DNA of 64,000 bases from Agapetus fuscipes (lineage: Eukaryota; Arthropoda; Insecta; Trichoptera; Glossosomatidae), in assembly GCA_951799405.1 (NCBI GenBank), contig OX637353.1:1426001-1490000 (forward strand), read 5' to 3'. Positions within the stretch are counted from its first letter, which is position 1. Each line of letters starts with the position of its first letter. The translations under genes were made by a program, and so were the position numbers. Shown piece after piece: positions 27,092 to 38,414 of this stretch. A model generated the notes under the pieces. It was not told where the DNA came from, did not search any database, and saw only the letters and a list, made by a program, of their open reading frames with translations.

Positions 27092-29233
27092 ATACAGGAT
27101 GGGCATGAGACTGTTCTGGGTTACTTCAGTAAAGTGCTTTCCAAGCCAGAACGAAATTATTGCGTGACCAGACGAGAGCTTCTTGCCGTGATAAAATCAG
27201 TGGAACACTTCCGCAAATACTTGTACGGGAGAAAATTCACACTACGGACTGATCATGCTGCACTGGTTTGGCTTCTGAAATTCAAAAATCCAGAAGGGCA
27301 AGTGGCTAGATGGATTGAAAGGCTCCAGGAGTATGATTATGACTCCGAACATAGACCTGGCACGCTTCATCGAAATGCGGATTTATTATCCAGACGACCA
27401 TGCACCAGTGACTGCAAACACTGCAGCAGGATGGAGGACAAGGTAGCAATTGTCCAAAGGACGACCACTGAAGATGAGGACTGGCAAGATGAGAAATTGG
27501 CGCAAGACCAACTGAATGATCCAGACTTGAAGTATGTGATGGAATGGGTGCGAGAAGGAGACAGGCCAACCTGGGAAAAACTCGCCCCCTTATCACCAAC
27601 TGTCAAGGCTTATTGGGCTCAATGGGGATCCATAGTGATAGAAGGAGGGCTTCTGAAACGAAAGATCGAGAAGGAAGATGGCACACTTAGAAGGAAGCAA
27701 ACCCTCGTTCCGAGGAGCCGAGTACCGGAAATCCTTGGACTGCTTCATGGAGGAACTTCTGGAGGACATCTAGGCGTTAAGAAGACGCTGGAGAAAGTGA
27801 AAGAGCGATTTTACTGGATCAACTGCAGCGAGGACGTCAAAGATTGGTGCCGAAAATGTGTAACCTGTGCATCGGCCAATGGACCGCAAAGGAAAAAGCG
27901 AGCACCAATGCGTCAGTACAATGTTGGCAGCCCCTTTGAAAGAATTGCCATCGACATAGCTGGCCCATTCCCTACAACTGAGAAGGGTAACAAGTACATC
28001 ATGGTGGTGATGGATTACTTCAGCAAGTGGGTGGAAGCTTACTCAATCCCTAACCAAGAGGCCGTAACCGTGACTGAAGTTCTAGTTACCGAATTTATCA
28101 GCAGGTTTGGCGTACCCCTGGAATTACATTCTGATCAGGGAAGGAACTTTGAAGCTGCTATCTTCCAGCAAATGTGTGAGCAGCTAGGGATCTACAAGAC
28201 CAGGACCACTGCGCTTCATCCGCAGTCTGATGGAATGGTGGAAAGGATGAACCGTACCGTGGGGAGGTACTTAGCTAAAGTAGTGTCTAGCCATCAGCGG
28301 GACTGGGACCGACACCTTCCTTTGTTCTTATTGGCTTACCGGTCGGCAGTTCAGGAAACGACGAAGAAAACTCCCAGCAGCATACTGTTTGGGCGAGAAA
28401 TGCGACTTCCTTGTGATCTCAAATTTGGCTGCAAACCAGGCGAAGACCTAGCCGGGGAAGACTATGTGACAGACCTTCGCAGGAGGCTGGATGACATCCA
28501 TGATCAGGTCCGCATGAACATCGGGGAAGCCAGCGATCAAATGAAGGAGCGCTATGACACCAGAGCTGACAACATGGGGTACAAAGCTGGTGACTGGGTG
28601 TGGCTTTTTGACCCCAAGAGGCGCCAAGGATACTGTTCTAAACTTCAGCGTTCCTGGGACGGGCCGTACGAGATCTTGGAGCGCATCAACGATGTGGTCT
28701 ACCGCATAAAGAAGAGACCAAACGGAAAACCAAGGATCGTGCACTACAATCGCCTCTCACCATACCTAGGCGATAATGATGACCAACCAGCCCAAAAAGT
28801 ACGACAGTGCGTCGCATCCGAAAGATCACCAGCCTTTGAGACGTTTTGGGAGAACGCGAAGGCGGGACAGAAGTTTCGCCACGGAGTGACCACAGAAGTC
28901 CAGCAGGACTTATTTGAGGTCACTCAGGACCACACGCTGGCATGCAGTGTACCGGAAGATCTGGATATGTCTAGAGGAATTGCACGGGTCTTCCGGTACA
29001 AGTTCGGAGAACCGCAACCCTCGAGCAGCCAGCAAGGAAGAGCTCTGAGACTACCGAAGGGGCGTCAACAAGCATACTGCCTGGTTGTCCCGGATTCCAG
29101 CAACCTGGAAGATGACTACAAGGCTTTGTGGGACGGCTTGTTGAGCTGCGTGACTACATGCTGGAGGATCAGCAGGCGCGTCTGGCAATACCGAAGATGG
29201 GTGGCGGCCGCGCTAATCGAGACTGGCGGATAA
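27092..29233 (+). CDS. pol: MG2 Pol second part: RNase H, integrase, most of macrodomain
   Basis: Same reading frame as the upstream part, after the TAA at 27089-27091; first in-frame ATG at 27134. RNase H continues (YCVTRRELLAV, LRTDHAALVWLL). Integrase: HHCC finger (HGGTSGGHLG, CRKCVTC), then D in IDIAGPF, D in HSDQGRNF and E in VERMNRTVGRYL. A GPY motif follows (SWDGPYEIL). The macrodomain begins near 28840 (TFWENAKAGQKFRHGVTTE, VQQDLFEV, PEDLDMSRGIARVF). A base missing near 29135 relative to MG3 diverts the last ~30 codons, so the end is not native. A protein from 27134 is unlikely to be made normally. Confidence 0.88.
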   Translation: MQDGHETVLGYFSKVLSKPERNYCVTRRELLAVIKSVEHFRKYLYGRKFTLRTDHAALVWLLKFKNPEGQVARWIERLQEYDYDSEHRPGTLHRNADLLSRRPCTSDCKHCSRMEDKVAIVQRTTTEDEDWQDEKLAQDQLNDPDLKYVMEWVREGDRPTWEKLAPLSPTVKAYWAQWGSIVIEGGLLKRKIEKEDGTLRRKQTLVPRSRVPEILGLLHGGTSGGHLGVKKTLEKVKERFYWINCSEDVKDWCRKCVTCASANGPQRKKRAPMRQYNVGSPFERIAIDIAGPFPTTEKGNKYIMVVMDYFSKWVEAYSIPNQEAVTVTEVLVTEFISRFGVPLELHSDQGRNFEAAIFQQMCEQLGIYKTRTTALHPQSDGMVERMNRTVGRYLAKVVSSHQRDWDRHLPLFLLAYRSAVQETTKKTPSSILFGREMRLPCDLKFGCKPGEDLAGEDYVTDLRRRLDDIHDQVRMNIGEASDQMKERYDTRADNMGYKAGDWVWLFDPKRRQGYCSKLQRSWDGPYEILERINDVVYRIKKRPNGKPRIVHYNRLSPYLGDNDDQPAQKVRQCVASERSPAFETFWENAKAGQKFRHGVTTEVQQDLFEVTQDHTLACSVPEDLDMSRGIARVFRYKFGEPQPSSSQQGRALRLPKGRQQAYCLVVPDSSNLEDDYKALWDGLLSCVTTCWRISRRVWQYRRWVAAALIETGG

Positions 29234-29436
29234 TCCGGAGTATGATTGAAGCAGTGTTCTCGGGAGTCGGCATCAGTGTCATGGTGTGCTGCGAGCAAGC
29301 GCAGCCGAGAGCCAGTGGGGAGAAATCCGTGGACTGCCACTTCTTCCTGACCACAGGGTGTCGACGTGGATCAGCATGCCCATACCAACACAGAGTCAAG
29401 ACTGTTCCGGGGCGGAACAGCCTAAGGGGGGGATAA
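29128..29436 (+). CDS. MG2 macrodomain end and CCCH finger
   Basis: A 102-codon frame in the phase that continues the macrodomain after the ~29135 deletion: AIPKMGGGRANRDWRIIR, EAVFSGVGISVMVC, then a C-x7-C-x5-C-x3-H finger (CHFFLTTGCRRGSACPYQH). The stop TAA (29434-29436) touches the LTR, and the codons before it form the polypurine tract AAGGGGGGGA. Not independently translated; a fragment of the polyprotein. Confidence 0.85.
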   Translation: MGRLVELRDYMLEDQQARLAIPKMGGGRANRDWRIIRSMIEAVFSGVGISVMVCCEQAQPRASGEKSVDCHFFLTTGCRRGSACPYQHRVKTVPGRNSLRGG

Positions 29437-29906
29437 TGTAACGAAATACACTGGTAGATGCTTATTGGTGTACGTGTGTTTTGAGAGAATGTTCTGGCCC
29501 AGACGATTGTAATTGTAAGGTGTGTATGTAGGTAGGAAATGGACTCTTCATGAAATAAATATGTCCAGAATCGTCTATACAACTGTGGTAGTGGAACTTT
29601 CTAGGGCAGGCTGGAATGGCCCCTAGGTTCCGCTATAAGAAGGGCGACAATCGGCTGAAGCGAGTCAGTCTTTCGAAGCACTCACACAGAGGAATATCTA
29701 GTTACTAGGGCGACCAATATGGTGTAAAATAAATGTAATCTGCACGAAATAAATAAGTGTGTTAAAATAAATCTGTTAAAATAAGTCTGTTAAAATAAGT
29801 CTGTTAAAATAAATCTATTGTAAGAAAGTCTGTGTAAATAAACTGTATGGCTAACTTGTGTTGAACTTGTGTTTTAATTAAAAGAACCCGCAGGAAAAAC
29901 GTAACA
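29437..29906 (+). repeat. MG2 3' LTR
   Basis: 470 bp, TGTAACG to CGTAACA, four 14-bp units at 29761-29816, followed by ATAT. Confidence 0.95.
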
Positions 29907-29910
29907 ATAT

Positions 29911-30519
29911 GATTACGTTGATAAAATTTATTTTTTGTTTGTCAAAATATTTTGTTCGCGAAAGTGACAGCCATTTCTAGAACTAGTGATGTTCAAATAT
30001 ATAGGTACTTGCTTCTTCTAGTATGTAACTTCTATGTTCACGGTAATAGATACTTGTGGAAATCATCCCGTACACAATGAGGTGGGAACATTTTTGAATT
30101 CGGAATTTATCAGATATCTTCATACTTGCAACAACACTACTAACAAATCCGTTACCATAGTGATTTCATGTGTTTCCTTGGTAATTTGTAAATAGATTGA
30201 AGACGGAGTAGAGACACGTTGCTTACATAGAAAATGAGAAAAGCATTTCATATGTCGTTAGCGAGATAGCAATATAAACAGTGTATGGTGTCAAAGACGG
30301 TGAATCATGTTGATTGGTACTAAATCACATATACGACCCCTCCATTTAATACTTCCTCCATGATTAAAACTTCAAAAAACTATCAAGAGGACACTTGATA
30401 ATGACGTGAACAAATCGAAAGTATTTGAGGTGAAATAAAGACTCAATTTTTGAAAATAAAACCCTGTGTTTTTTTAAGTTTTTATAATTTCTTATTAAAT
30501 TGATTGATCCTAATATTAT
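29911..30519. other. Unassigned AT-rich DNA
   Basis: Loose similarity to 8985-9530 (GACGGAGTAGAGACAC and TATCAGATAT motifs). No gene seen. Confidence 0.4.
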
Positions 30520-30775
30520 TATTCCTTGACTTATAGGTTGGTATGAGGCTGACCACCCATACTGTAAAAAATGGTTCACTTTGCCAATGTCACCCCTGTT
30601 TCAGGGAAGGTCGGCAAAAGTTGTGGGGCTTATGTTCATTTGAGGTTTGGATTTTATTTGTAAGTACACATTCAGCATTTGTAAGCGCGAACTACATTTG
30701 TTGGTTTGTGGGCATACATCTGAGAGCTTTAAATGAATATATCCTTGCAACTTAGATTATAGATTATATCCTAAT
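30520..30775 (+). repeat. Rep-A copy
   Basis: ATTCCTTGACTTATAGGTTG to TTGCAACTTAGATTATAGAT. Confidence 0.8.
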
Positions 30776-31300
30776 GAAATTTATATGAATACGTTTTAGA
30801 CTCATGGAGAGATATTTAACTTCTTGAGACTTGCTATGGCACACAGTTTGGCGGGCACTGTTTTGATGGAAAGCAAACCAGCCATGTCTTTTGAACTTGG
30901 CAAATAATACGTAAGTAGATTTTTGTAGGCATTTGTCAACCCAGTGGAGCTTCACCATTTAATTAGATATTGGTTCTGTAAATTATTAAAATAAACATCA
31001 TGGTTTATTGAGCAGAAGGCAGAGACGACTTGTGTTTACTTTTGCTATAATATAACGTCACAGGAATAATGTGAGAGCACCTTGATGAAATGTAGGGGGG
31101 AATAGGGAAAAGTAAGGGAAAGTGAGGAAAGCGAAGCCCCTTAACGTTTTCCAATGATTGCAACAAAACGTGATCGTTCTTCAGTAAAAAGTACTATTTG
31201 GATTTAGTTTTACGCCATTGATTTCAAGTTTGCATATTTTTTTAGTCGCAAATAAGTGCTAAGAGTGTTGTAAGAGATTTATAACGAAGTCAACTGGAAA
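30776..31300. other. Unassigned DNA
   Basis: No gene or known repeat recognised; short purine-rich patch at 31095-31130. Confidence 0.4.
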
Positions 31301-31343
31301 GCAGTCTTTAAGATTTTATCAACTTGCAAATAATAAGAAATCG

Positions 31344-31815
31344 GTGCTAAATGCCGGCTCAAGATTGATCTACGGGCAAAGCAGGTTCTGTCACATTACG
31401 CCTCTCATGCAAGAACTCCACTGGCTTAGAATTCCTCAGAGGATAAATTTTAAACTAAGCCTCACAATCTACAATGCTCTTCATGGAATGGCGCCTGAGT
31501 ACCTGCAGGAGCTGGTGCATCCAAGAGATCTACATGAGAGAGCACTCACACTGCGTTCGGCGGATAAGGGCGCAAAAACGTTAGTGAGCGAGCCGACTAG
31601 GAGAGTATCCACAGTCTTCGGAAATCGAGCGTTCGCTGTGGCGGGCCCATCCTCCTGGAACCTGCTGCCACCTGAAGTCCGAGGCTCAAACACAGAAAAC
31701 TTCAAATCAAAACTGAAGATACACTACTTCGCTGCGCTAATGCAGCGAGCGCCCTTGGAGTGACAGGGTTTACGAAACGGCGCGATAAAAAAATCATCAC
31801 CATCATCATCACAAC
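31344..31815 (+). pseudogene. LINE-4 (CR1/L2-like) RT C-terminal fragment
   Basis: The 139-aa frame 31344-31763 matches the end of CR1/L2-type RTs: HITPLMQELHWLRIPQRINF, KLSLTIYNALHGMAPEYLQEL, FGNRAFAVAGPSSWNLLP and FKSKLKIHYF. The stop at 31763 is followed by a (CATCAT)n tail (31792-31812), typical of L2/CR1 3' ends with short simple repeats. Heavily 5'-truncated; the terminal frame is still open. Confidence 0.8.
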
Positions 31816-32610
31816 TTGTTAGAAACTTTGAAATGTAGTATTTTTTTTGTAAATGAAGCTAGTTTTCCGTTAAGTATACATTAATAATAAAAATCATATA
31901 GAACTTACAAGCGTAGTTATATAATATGTGATGACGTATCACTTGTTTGTTGTTCGTATTGCAGAATATAGTTCTGTCAGTGTCCCCGTCACATTATCCG
32001 CTCTGCAGGCTTTATGTGTCAGTGCAGGGAAGTCCTGCGAACGACAGAATAGAATCAATTCTCACCGTGCATTCTTCCCATTGCAGTCGACAGATATTTA
32101 AATATTTTTAACTAGTGTACAAAGGCTGATATTATGCAGCCATATTATTCATTAGAATACCGTTCAAGTTTTCTTAATTATCATTTATGAGAAGAAAGAT
32201 TTACAATAATGAAATTAAAACATGCTTGAATGAGGATTTGAGCTCATGCTGTTAGAATTGAAATTGCGGGTCTTTTCTGCCTTGTCACCGATTTTACTTT
32301 CTGATATGTGAAAACATAAGTATTCAAATGTAAGTTAGAGAACCTTCCGTAAAGTGGCTTATTGGAGTGATTCATTGATTAAATAAAAACCTTTGTCGTT
32401 GGATAGTGAAAAAAAACCGCGCGACTGAAGCATTGCAAAAAGATTTTTTTATAACTCGCACACCATCACTGCTTGAATCTACCAAGTGTATGTGTATGTG
32501 CATCAAAATATTAACAAAAGTCTGAAATTGTTATTAAAAATTACACATACAAAATAATCACCTAATTGAAGTCAAAAAACTCTTACTCAGACCTGTGGAA
32601 AGGTGGAAGG
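31816..32610. other. Unassigned AT-rich DNA
   Basis: No gene or repeat recognised. Confidence 0.4.
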
Positions 32611-32617
32611 TTGAAAA

Positions 32618-32890
32618 GAAATGGAAGGTTGTGGATTCGGAACCCGGCGGAGCACAAAAATATACCATTTATATTTCGAATGTGCTCTTCGCTGAGTTGA
32701 AAAATTCATAAGCCTTTACCAAAGACCGGTCACTGAAAGGTCCATCCAACCTTACAACAACTGGGTCTTGCTTGAGAATTGGCGCTTTCTACAGCGACGA
32801 CCAAGCTCGCAGAGGGCTCTTGAGGTGTGATACACACAAAAACAGCGGTCACCAAATAAATCATCCTAATATTATTATTATTATTATTTG
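32618..32890 (+). mobile_element. SINE-1 copy, tRNA head only, (ATT)n tail
   Basis: Plus-strand copy from AAATGGAAGGTTGTGGATTC (box B region) to CACCAAATAAATCATCC followed by ATTATTATT. The 5S head and box A are absent. Confidence 0.75.
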
Positions 32891-34152
32891 GTATGATAGC
32901 AAAAAAGCAACATTTTTTAAAATATTTATAATTAATTACCTTTAGTTTGATGAGCTTGCTTCTAATTTAATAGCAATTACGTCAGTGCACACAGGTTAAC
33001 TCATCCGACAGAGTCTGCGCACCTGTTGAGATTTTTAAATCTACTCACAGGGAATTTAGATTGTCTCTCGGATAAGAGACGCCGCTAGTTTGGTGGGTGT
33101 TCGCGCTCACAAAGCTCTACTTGCTGCGTTTAATTAAATATCTCCTTTACCGCCGCAGCGACACCAGCCCGCTAGCAGAACTGCTGCCACTACCTATACT
33201 AGCGCCCACATCAGGGGAAGCAGGGACGCCAGAGAGTCCTTTCTATGTCAGTCAGTTTGAGCCCACCTTTGGGCACAGACCTTCTCTTGTTACAACTGCA
33301 AAACAGCCAAGCAGTTGCTTGTTTCCTAGGAACTGTATTGAGAGCGAAAGTAAAAGTAAATTAATAAGGAGCTATGTCGGTGTTATGGCCGAGGGGGCCA
33401 AGTGGGCTGTTCTTTCTAGCGTATTTGGAATAGAATTACGTTCACCGTTCTGTACGTTCTGCACCGGCTGTAATTATTAATTAATAATTCATTAACCATT
33501 AATTCATTACCATTCGATGAGCTGTCAGAGCCAATCAAATAGATGCCAGACGACGTGCTCTTTGCTCTTTAACCAGGGGATAGGAGGACACGTGGCCGAT
33601 CTCTACAATATTACCTATAAGCTGTAATTTCTCTTCTAGTTAGCGCAATCCCGAAGGTCTGAGCTCGGACTGCAATTAATCCCCTCTGTAATGGTCTGCG
33701 CGGGAACATAAATCCTCATAACACAATTTTTCGAGGCCTTTTGAGGCCGCCTTTAATTTGAGAGCGGAAATTTAAGGGTTCCGTTATTAATTAAAAAGGC
33801 AGCTCCCGTAATGATGGTGCGCGTAATGGCGAAGATGAAAAAGTCTGTCAGGAGTCCGGGAGGCCACGCCAGTACTCGCGGGGAGGTATTCGACATAACT
33901 TAATTTAATGTTTTTGGAAATATTAATATCATCAGTCTGTGGCTTGCGTCATGATATTACAAAGCCTATTCGTTATATACAAATATTTTGAGCTTAATCT
34001 TAGTCATGAAATTAAAAAAAGACATGCAAAAAAGTTCGATAAATTGAAACTGGAATAGGTACCTACACTATATAAGTGTGTTTTCGTAATCAAAACACCA
34101 ATAATTGTTATCTTGTACCTTTTAGCAGCATTGAGTAAAGATATGTATATAT
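32891..34152. other. Apparently unique DNA, GC-richer at 33000-33900
   Basis: Contains a 127-codon open frame (33097-33480) with no recognisable domain. No repeat copies seen in the window, so it may be host DNA, possibly non-coding. No splice-supported exon can be argued. Confidence 0.35.
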
Positions 34153-34554
34153 TGTTACGATTTTTTAGGGTTCGAAAGTTTTTCAATTAACAACACTGGT
34201 CTTCTTTTACAGTTATTTATTTTATACTTTTATATTTATTTTTACAAAGACACTCTCGACTATTCCATTACACTGGTTTTAGTTCACTGGTCAAATTTGT
34301 TCGATGTATTGGTGAAGCTCACAGATGACTGACTCGTGCAAGCGACTTGCACCCTTCTTATACTAAGAAGATGGAACTGTGGAGAACACATTGTTGCTAG
34401 ACTGTTCTCGAAGCACATACATAATTAAAGTAATCTAGTGACTTCTCTATTTACACAAAATTATTAATCCTACCCACCAATACAATAAAGGATTCCTATT
34501 ACATAGCTATAACTAATACCTATACTTATTTTAATATTACCTATTTACATAACA
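34153..34554 (-). repeat. Solo LTR of the MG3 subfamily
   Basis: 402 bp, on plus TGTTACGA to CATAACA, matching the MG3 3' LTR (16793-17187) throughout. No internal element sequence on either side. Left flank is ATAT, right flank AAAT, so the target duplication is imperfect. Confidence 0.85.
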
Positions 34555-35344
34555 AAATGTACTAATTTCGATCCATCGTCATTATTACAAATATCAACTT
34601 AAAATCATTAATGGAAAAATTACTTTAAGATTTGAATATTTCTTGTATTGAAGTAGTCTTTTCAAGCGTTAAAAAATACAAGAGTAGAAAAAAACCTACA
34701 AGTGCATTTTTTTATGTTTAAGATCTTGTTGAATTCTGACACTGTCTTTTAAGTAATATTGTTATTATTTCAGCGGTGGGTATTTGATAAACGCCATTTA
34801 TATTTTTTTATATCGTTGTGTTTATTTTCTAATCGTATTCCCACGTGTGCCTTTTGCTTTATTTACAAAATATAAAATACATTCCCACTGAAAAGTTGCC
34901 GAATATTTAGAAGCCTACCAAAATAATGTTTATTGTGTTAGGATGTTACTTTGAGCAATAAACTCAGAAATTAATACATCCCGATACCATTAGGTTCGCT
35001 TATGTCTTCATAAATAAATAAGTACCCGTATTTGGTTTCCCAATTTCCATGCTACATTAATTTAATTACAAGGTACAATATTCCGAAAACCATTTAAATT
35101 GAAATTGACCTTTGAATCTACATACGAGAGAAGAACATAAATAAAGGAAAATGATTTCGAGACTTAAACTCTTTTACTGTAAAATGACATATATTCAATA
35201 ACAATGTGGTATAGGTGCCCAGGGATTTGTTTGGTGTCTTTCAAAGTGTGTACGAACATGTAAAAGAAGTCGCGATCATCAATAATGGGATACATGAAAG
35301 TCGAGAAAAATACTTCATTATGAACATCACATCTTCTCTCTATA
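34555..35344. other. Unassigned AT-rich DNA
   Basis: No gene or repeat recognised. Confidence 0.4.
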
Positions 35345-36581
35345 CTATAAAACCAAAAAAGCGTTCGTTGGTAATGCGATAAAATGGTGAAGGACTATAC
35401 AATTTTGGCTGTCTTTCGTTTCAGAATAAAGTATATAATATGGGAAAGGTTTTAACGAACAAAAAAGTTGATAAAATATCGCAGAACATGTTAAAATTTG
35501 TGAAATGCTGAACGCCCTTTTTATATGGGGATTGATCAATTCCAACTTCATCTAATTGACAGATTTTTGTTCCATATTCAAATTTCTTTAAAATGTGTTC
35601 GGTTTGAAATATTGTAAGAGGTTAAAAAAAATCAAATTAATAAAATAAACTGGTAGGTACAAAATTTGAAAATGGAATAAAAGATTTTATTCATCAACAG
35701 CCTTTACCAAACAGAACTCTTTTTTAAAAATTGGAATTTAGCTTTTCAACTGTCAAAGTCATGAAAAGCGTTCAAGGTTAAATAAATAAGTCTTTAATCT
35801 CAGTTACAATTATATGCACACATTTAAGGTTCATATTGAATGGATGCCCAAAAGGAAACACATGTTAGTTTGTGCATACACATAATGCATCTATATTTTC
35901 AAAATAAGACCCAAATGCAAATCCCAAATAAAAACGGTGCAATTTATGCTGACTTTACTTTAAACAGGCAGAAGTGAAACAATTTGTACACCAACTTACA
36001 CGTCAAGGACTTATAATCTAAGTTGCATAAAAACATATGGTGACACCTGAATGCATCTAAATAGAATATTGTTGGTAAACGTATCACTCGAGAATGACTT
36101 AACCGATTTGTTTTTTTTATGATGTTTGTAATCTGGAACATGTGTATTGATAAAAAAAAGATTGAAAAAGTATCACGGAAGATTTTAAAATTTGTGAAAA
36201 GTTCAATATTGTTCATTTACTGGAATTTGGTTTGGCATTTATACTGCGTCTAAATAAAAATTAATTACTCATCACACATTGGCCTAATTCTTATAAAACA
36301 TGTGAATTACCTTCGAGATGGATCATGTTAAATGCGATGTGAATCAGATTACTCATAATTTTTTAAAGTATGGTGGATGTTGTTCTTTTTGCCAGGCTAA
36401 AAGGAAAGGTCGTAACATTTTTCTTAGTTAAAGTTACATCAAAGATTTTCATAGACCGGATAACTGAATGCAAATTTTCATATTGGAATTTTGAATACGT
36501 CAGCAAGTCACTTTCAACATTTCTTAGATTCATCTAATCTAATCTAATCTAAGTTGCAAAGATATGTTACATTGGAGATTC

Positions 36582-36797
36582 CAGGAGTGTGCATTACATA
36601 CAGGCACATGCGCCTAATAGGTAGGTAATATATGATAAAAAACACATTTATGTTGGATTTTAAGATTTAAATCTCAAAATTGAAGTTCAATTATTGTAGT
36701 CATGGTTAGCACTTCAATTTCAAATGAGGTATTTTAAAAGAATTGGAGAAAACATTTATTGGGAAATGTATTTGCCCATGCCCTATGCACGCGCCTG
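36582..36797. mobile_element. hAT MITE 2 copy a (216 bp)
   Basis: Ends CAGGAGTGTGCAT and ATGCACGCGCCTG, TSD GGAGATTC (36574-36581, 36798-36805). Inserted in a Rep-A copy. Same family as 48310-48521. Confidence 0.9.
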
Positions 36798-37138
36798 GGA
36801 GATTCACATTACATGCATTTTCACAACCAGGCACGTAAAGTTCGCGCTTGAACATGCCTCACGTGAACCTACAACATAAAAACCAAATTTCAAATGGACA
36901 TACACCCTGCAACTCTTGCCATCCTTCCCTGAAACAGGAGTGACATTGGCAAAGTGAACCATTTGTACAGCATGGGTGGTCAGCCGCATACCAACCAACC
37001 TATAAGTCAAGGAACATACACAACAAATTACATTTCAAAACATATATAATTTAAGTTGCAAAGATATTTTGTCATTTTAGACTCATGTTAAATACATGCC
37101 CAAAAGCAAGCACATGTAAGTACATGCTTACACATGCT

Positions 37139-37615
37139 CAGGCCCGGATTAAGACCACTGGGGGCCCTGGTGCGGGGAAAGCCAGGAGGCCTTTTCACAC
37201 CCTTACCTCCCACCCCAACAACCCCCTTCGCCAACCTATCAAAAATATATTCTTGTTGCGAACCAAAATGATTACTGACGGAGTTTTATGTTTATTTTTG
37301 GGAAACCTGTTCGGGAGGCCTATGACACTTGTTGGAAGGAAATTCCTCTTGCCTTTGCTGTAAAAAAGACATGTTGAATTATTTTTCTATAAAATTTACA
37401 CATGGGTATCTTTAGTCCCGGAAGCCCTTTTTGATTTGGACCTCAATCAAAAGTAAATATATTCTTGGTGGTGAATGCCTTAAAATCCTGGGCCCCCGAA
37501 CAAATTCATGTCAAAAATTTCTTTGTAGTTTATTTTTCTAAAACACCTCGGGGCCCTCTTGCCGCGGGGGCCCTGGTTCGGTCGCACCGCTCGAACCGCC
37601 CTTAATCCGGGCCTG
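37139..37615. mobile_element. hAT non-autonomous element 3 (477 bp)
   Basis: Inverted ends CAGGCCCGGATTAAG and CTTAATCCGGGCCTG, TSD CACATGCT (37131-37138, 37616-37623). GC-rich ends; short open frames only, no transposase. Inserted in a diverged Rep-A copy. Confidence 0.92.
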
Positions 37616-37749
37616 CACATGCTGCATGTGTACACAAGCTTTAAAACACCTGCCACTCCAGGCAGGATAAAATCTGCCGGGTTTAGCTAGTACCTAGATA
37701 AAAATAATGTTGAGTACAAGTTTAAGGCTTTGACGGCCGGGGCGCGGTT

Positions 37750-38010
37750 GACTATAATCTATAACCTAAGTTGCAAGGATATATTCATTTAAAGCTCTCA
37801 GATGTATGCCCACAAACAAACACGTGTAGTTCGCGCTTACAAATGCTGAATGTGTACTTACAAATAAATCCAAACCTCAAATGAACATAAGCCCTACAAC
37901 TTTTGCCGACCTTCCCTGAGACAGGGATGACATTGGCAAAGTGAACCATTTTTTCCAGTATGGGTGGTCAGCCTCATACCAACCTACAAGTCAAGGAATA
38001 CGAATAATAA
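37750..38010 (-). repeat. Rep-A copy
   Basis: Minus-strand copy, GATTATAG-type tail at left, GGTTGGTATGAGGCTGACC near 37985. Confidence 0.8.
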
Positions 38011-38414
38011 ATAACATTTAAGTATAAACAATAACAAAACCTCAAAAAGAAATCTATACAAAATAAATTGCACAGAATCTGCACTCGACTTTCTTGCAAA
38101 AATTAACCCACTGTATGACGTATGTAAAGCTAAAATCATCTACCAGCTTATGCAGTTTCAATGAAAATATAATATATCGATAATAAATCAATTTTATTCC
38201 ACCGCGGTGTGTACCTGCATACCCGTGCGAGTATGGAAATAGCCATATAAATTCTTAAGTGAATAAAAAATATTTGGATGATTTATTTGGTGAGCGCCGT
38301 TTTGTGTGAATCACACCTCAAGAGCCCTCTGCGAGGTTGGTCTTCTCTGGAAAAAGCGCCAATTACACAAGAAAGATCCTCCACTCATAGGTTGGTATGA
38401 AGCTGATTTCTGTA

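Larger units (their letters stand above)
22989..29906 (+). mobile_element. MG2: near-complete Ty3/gypsy retrotransposon with macrodomain
   Basis: LTRs of 473 and 470 bp, TSD ATAT (22985-22988 and 29907-29910). Gag, protease, RT, RNase H, integrase and macrodomain-CCCH lie in one continuous frame from 23912 to the stop at 29434-29436, broken by one nonsense codon (27089-27091) and one missing base near 29135. The stop codon abuts the 3' LTR. No env. Confidence 0.95.
35345..37640 (-). repeat. Inverted partner of the 21545-22735 composite, with insertions
   Basis: Reverse complement of 22735-21545: unique part 35345-35790, diverged Rep-A 35790-36035, typical Rep-A 36530-37015, diverged Rep-A 37030-37640. 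Extra DNA: about 36042-36504 (class unknown), a hAT MITE 36582-36797 and a hAT element 37139-37615. Confidence 0.75.

Noticed and set aside
33097..33480. 127-aa ORF
   Set aside because: No recognisable motif and composition not convincing as coding; left within an unassigned region.
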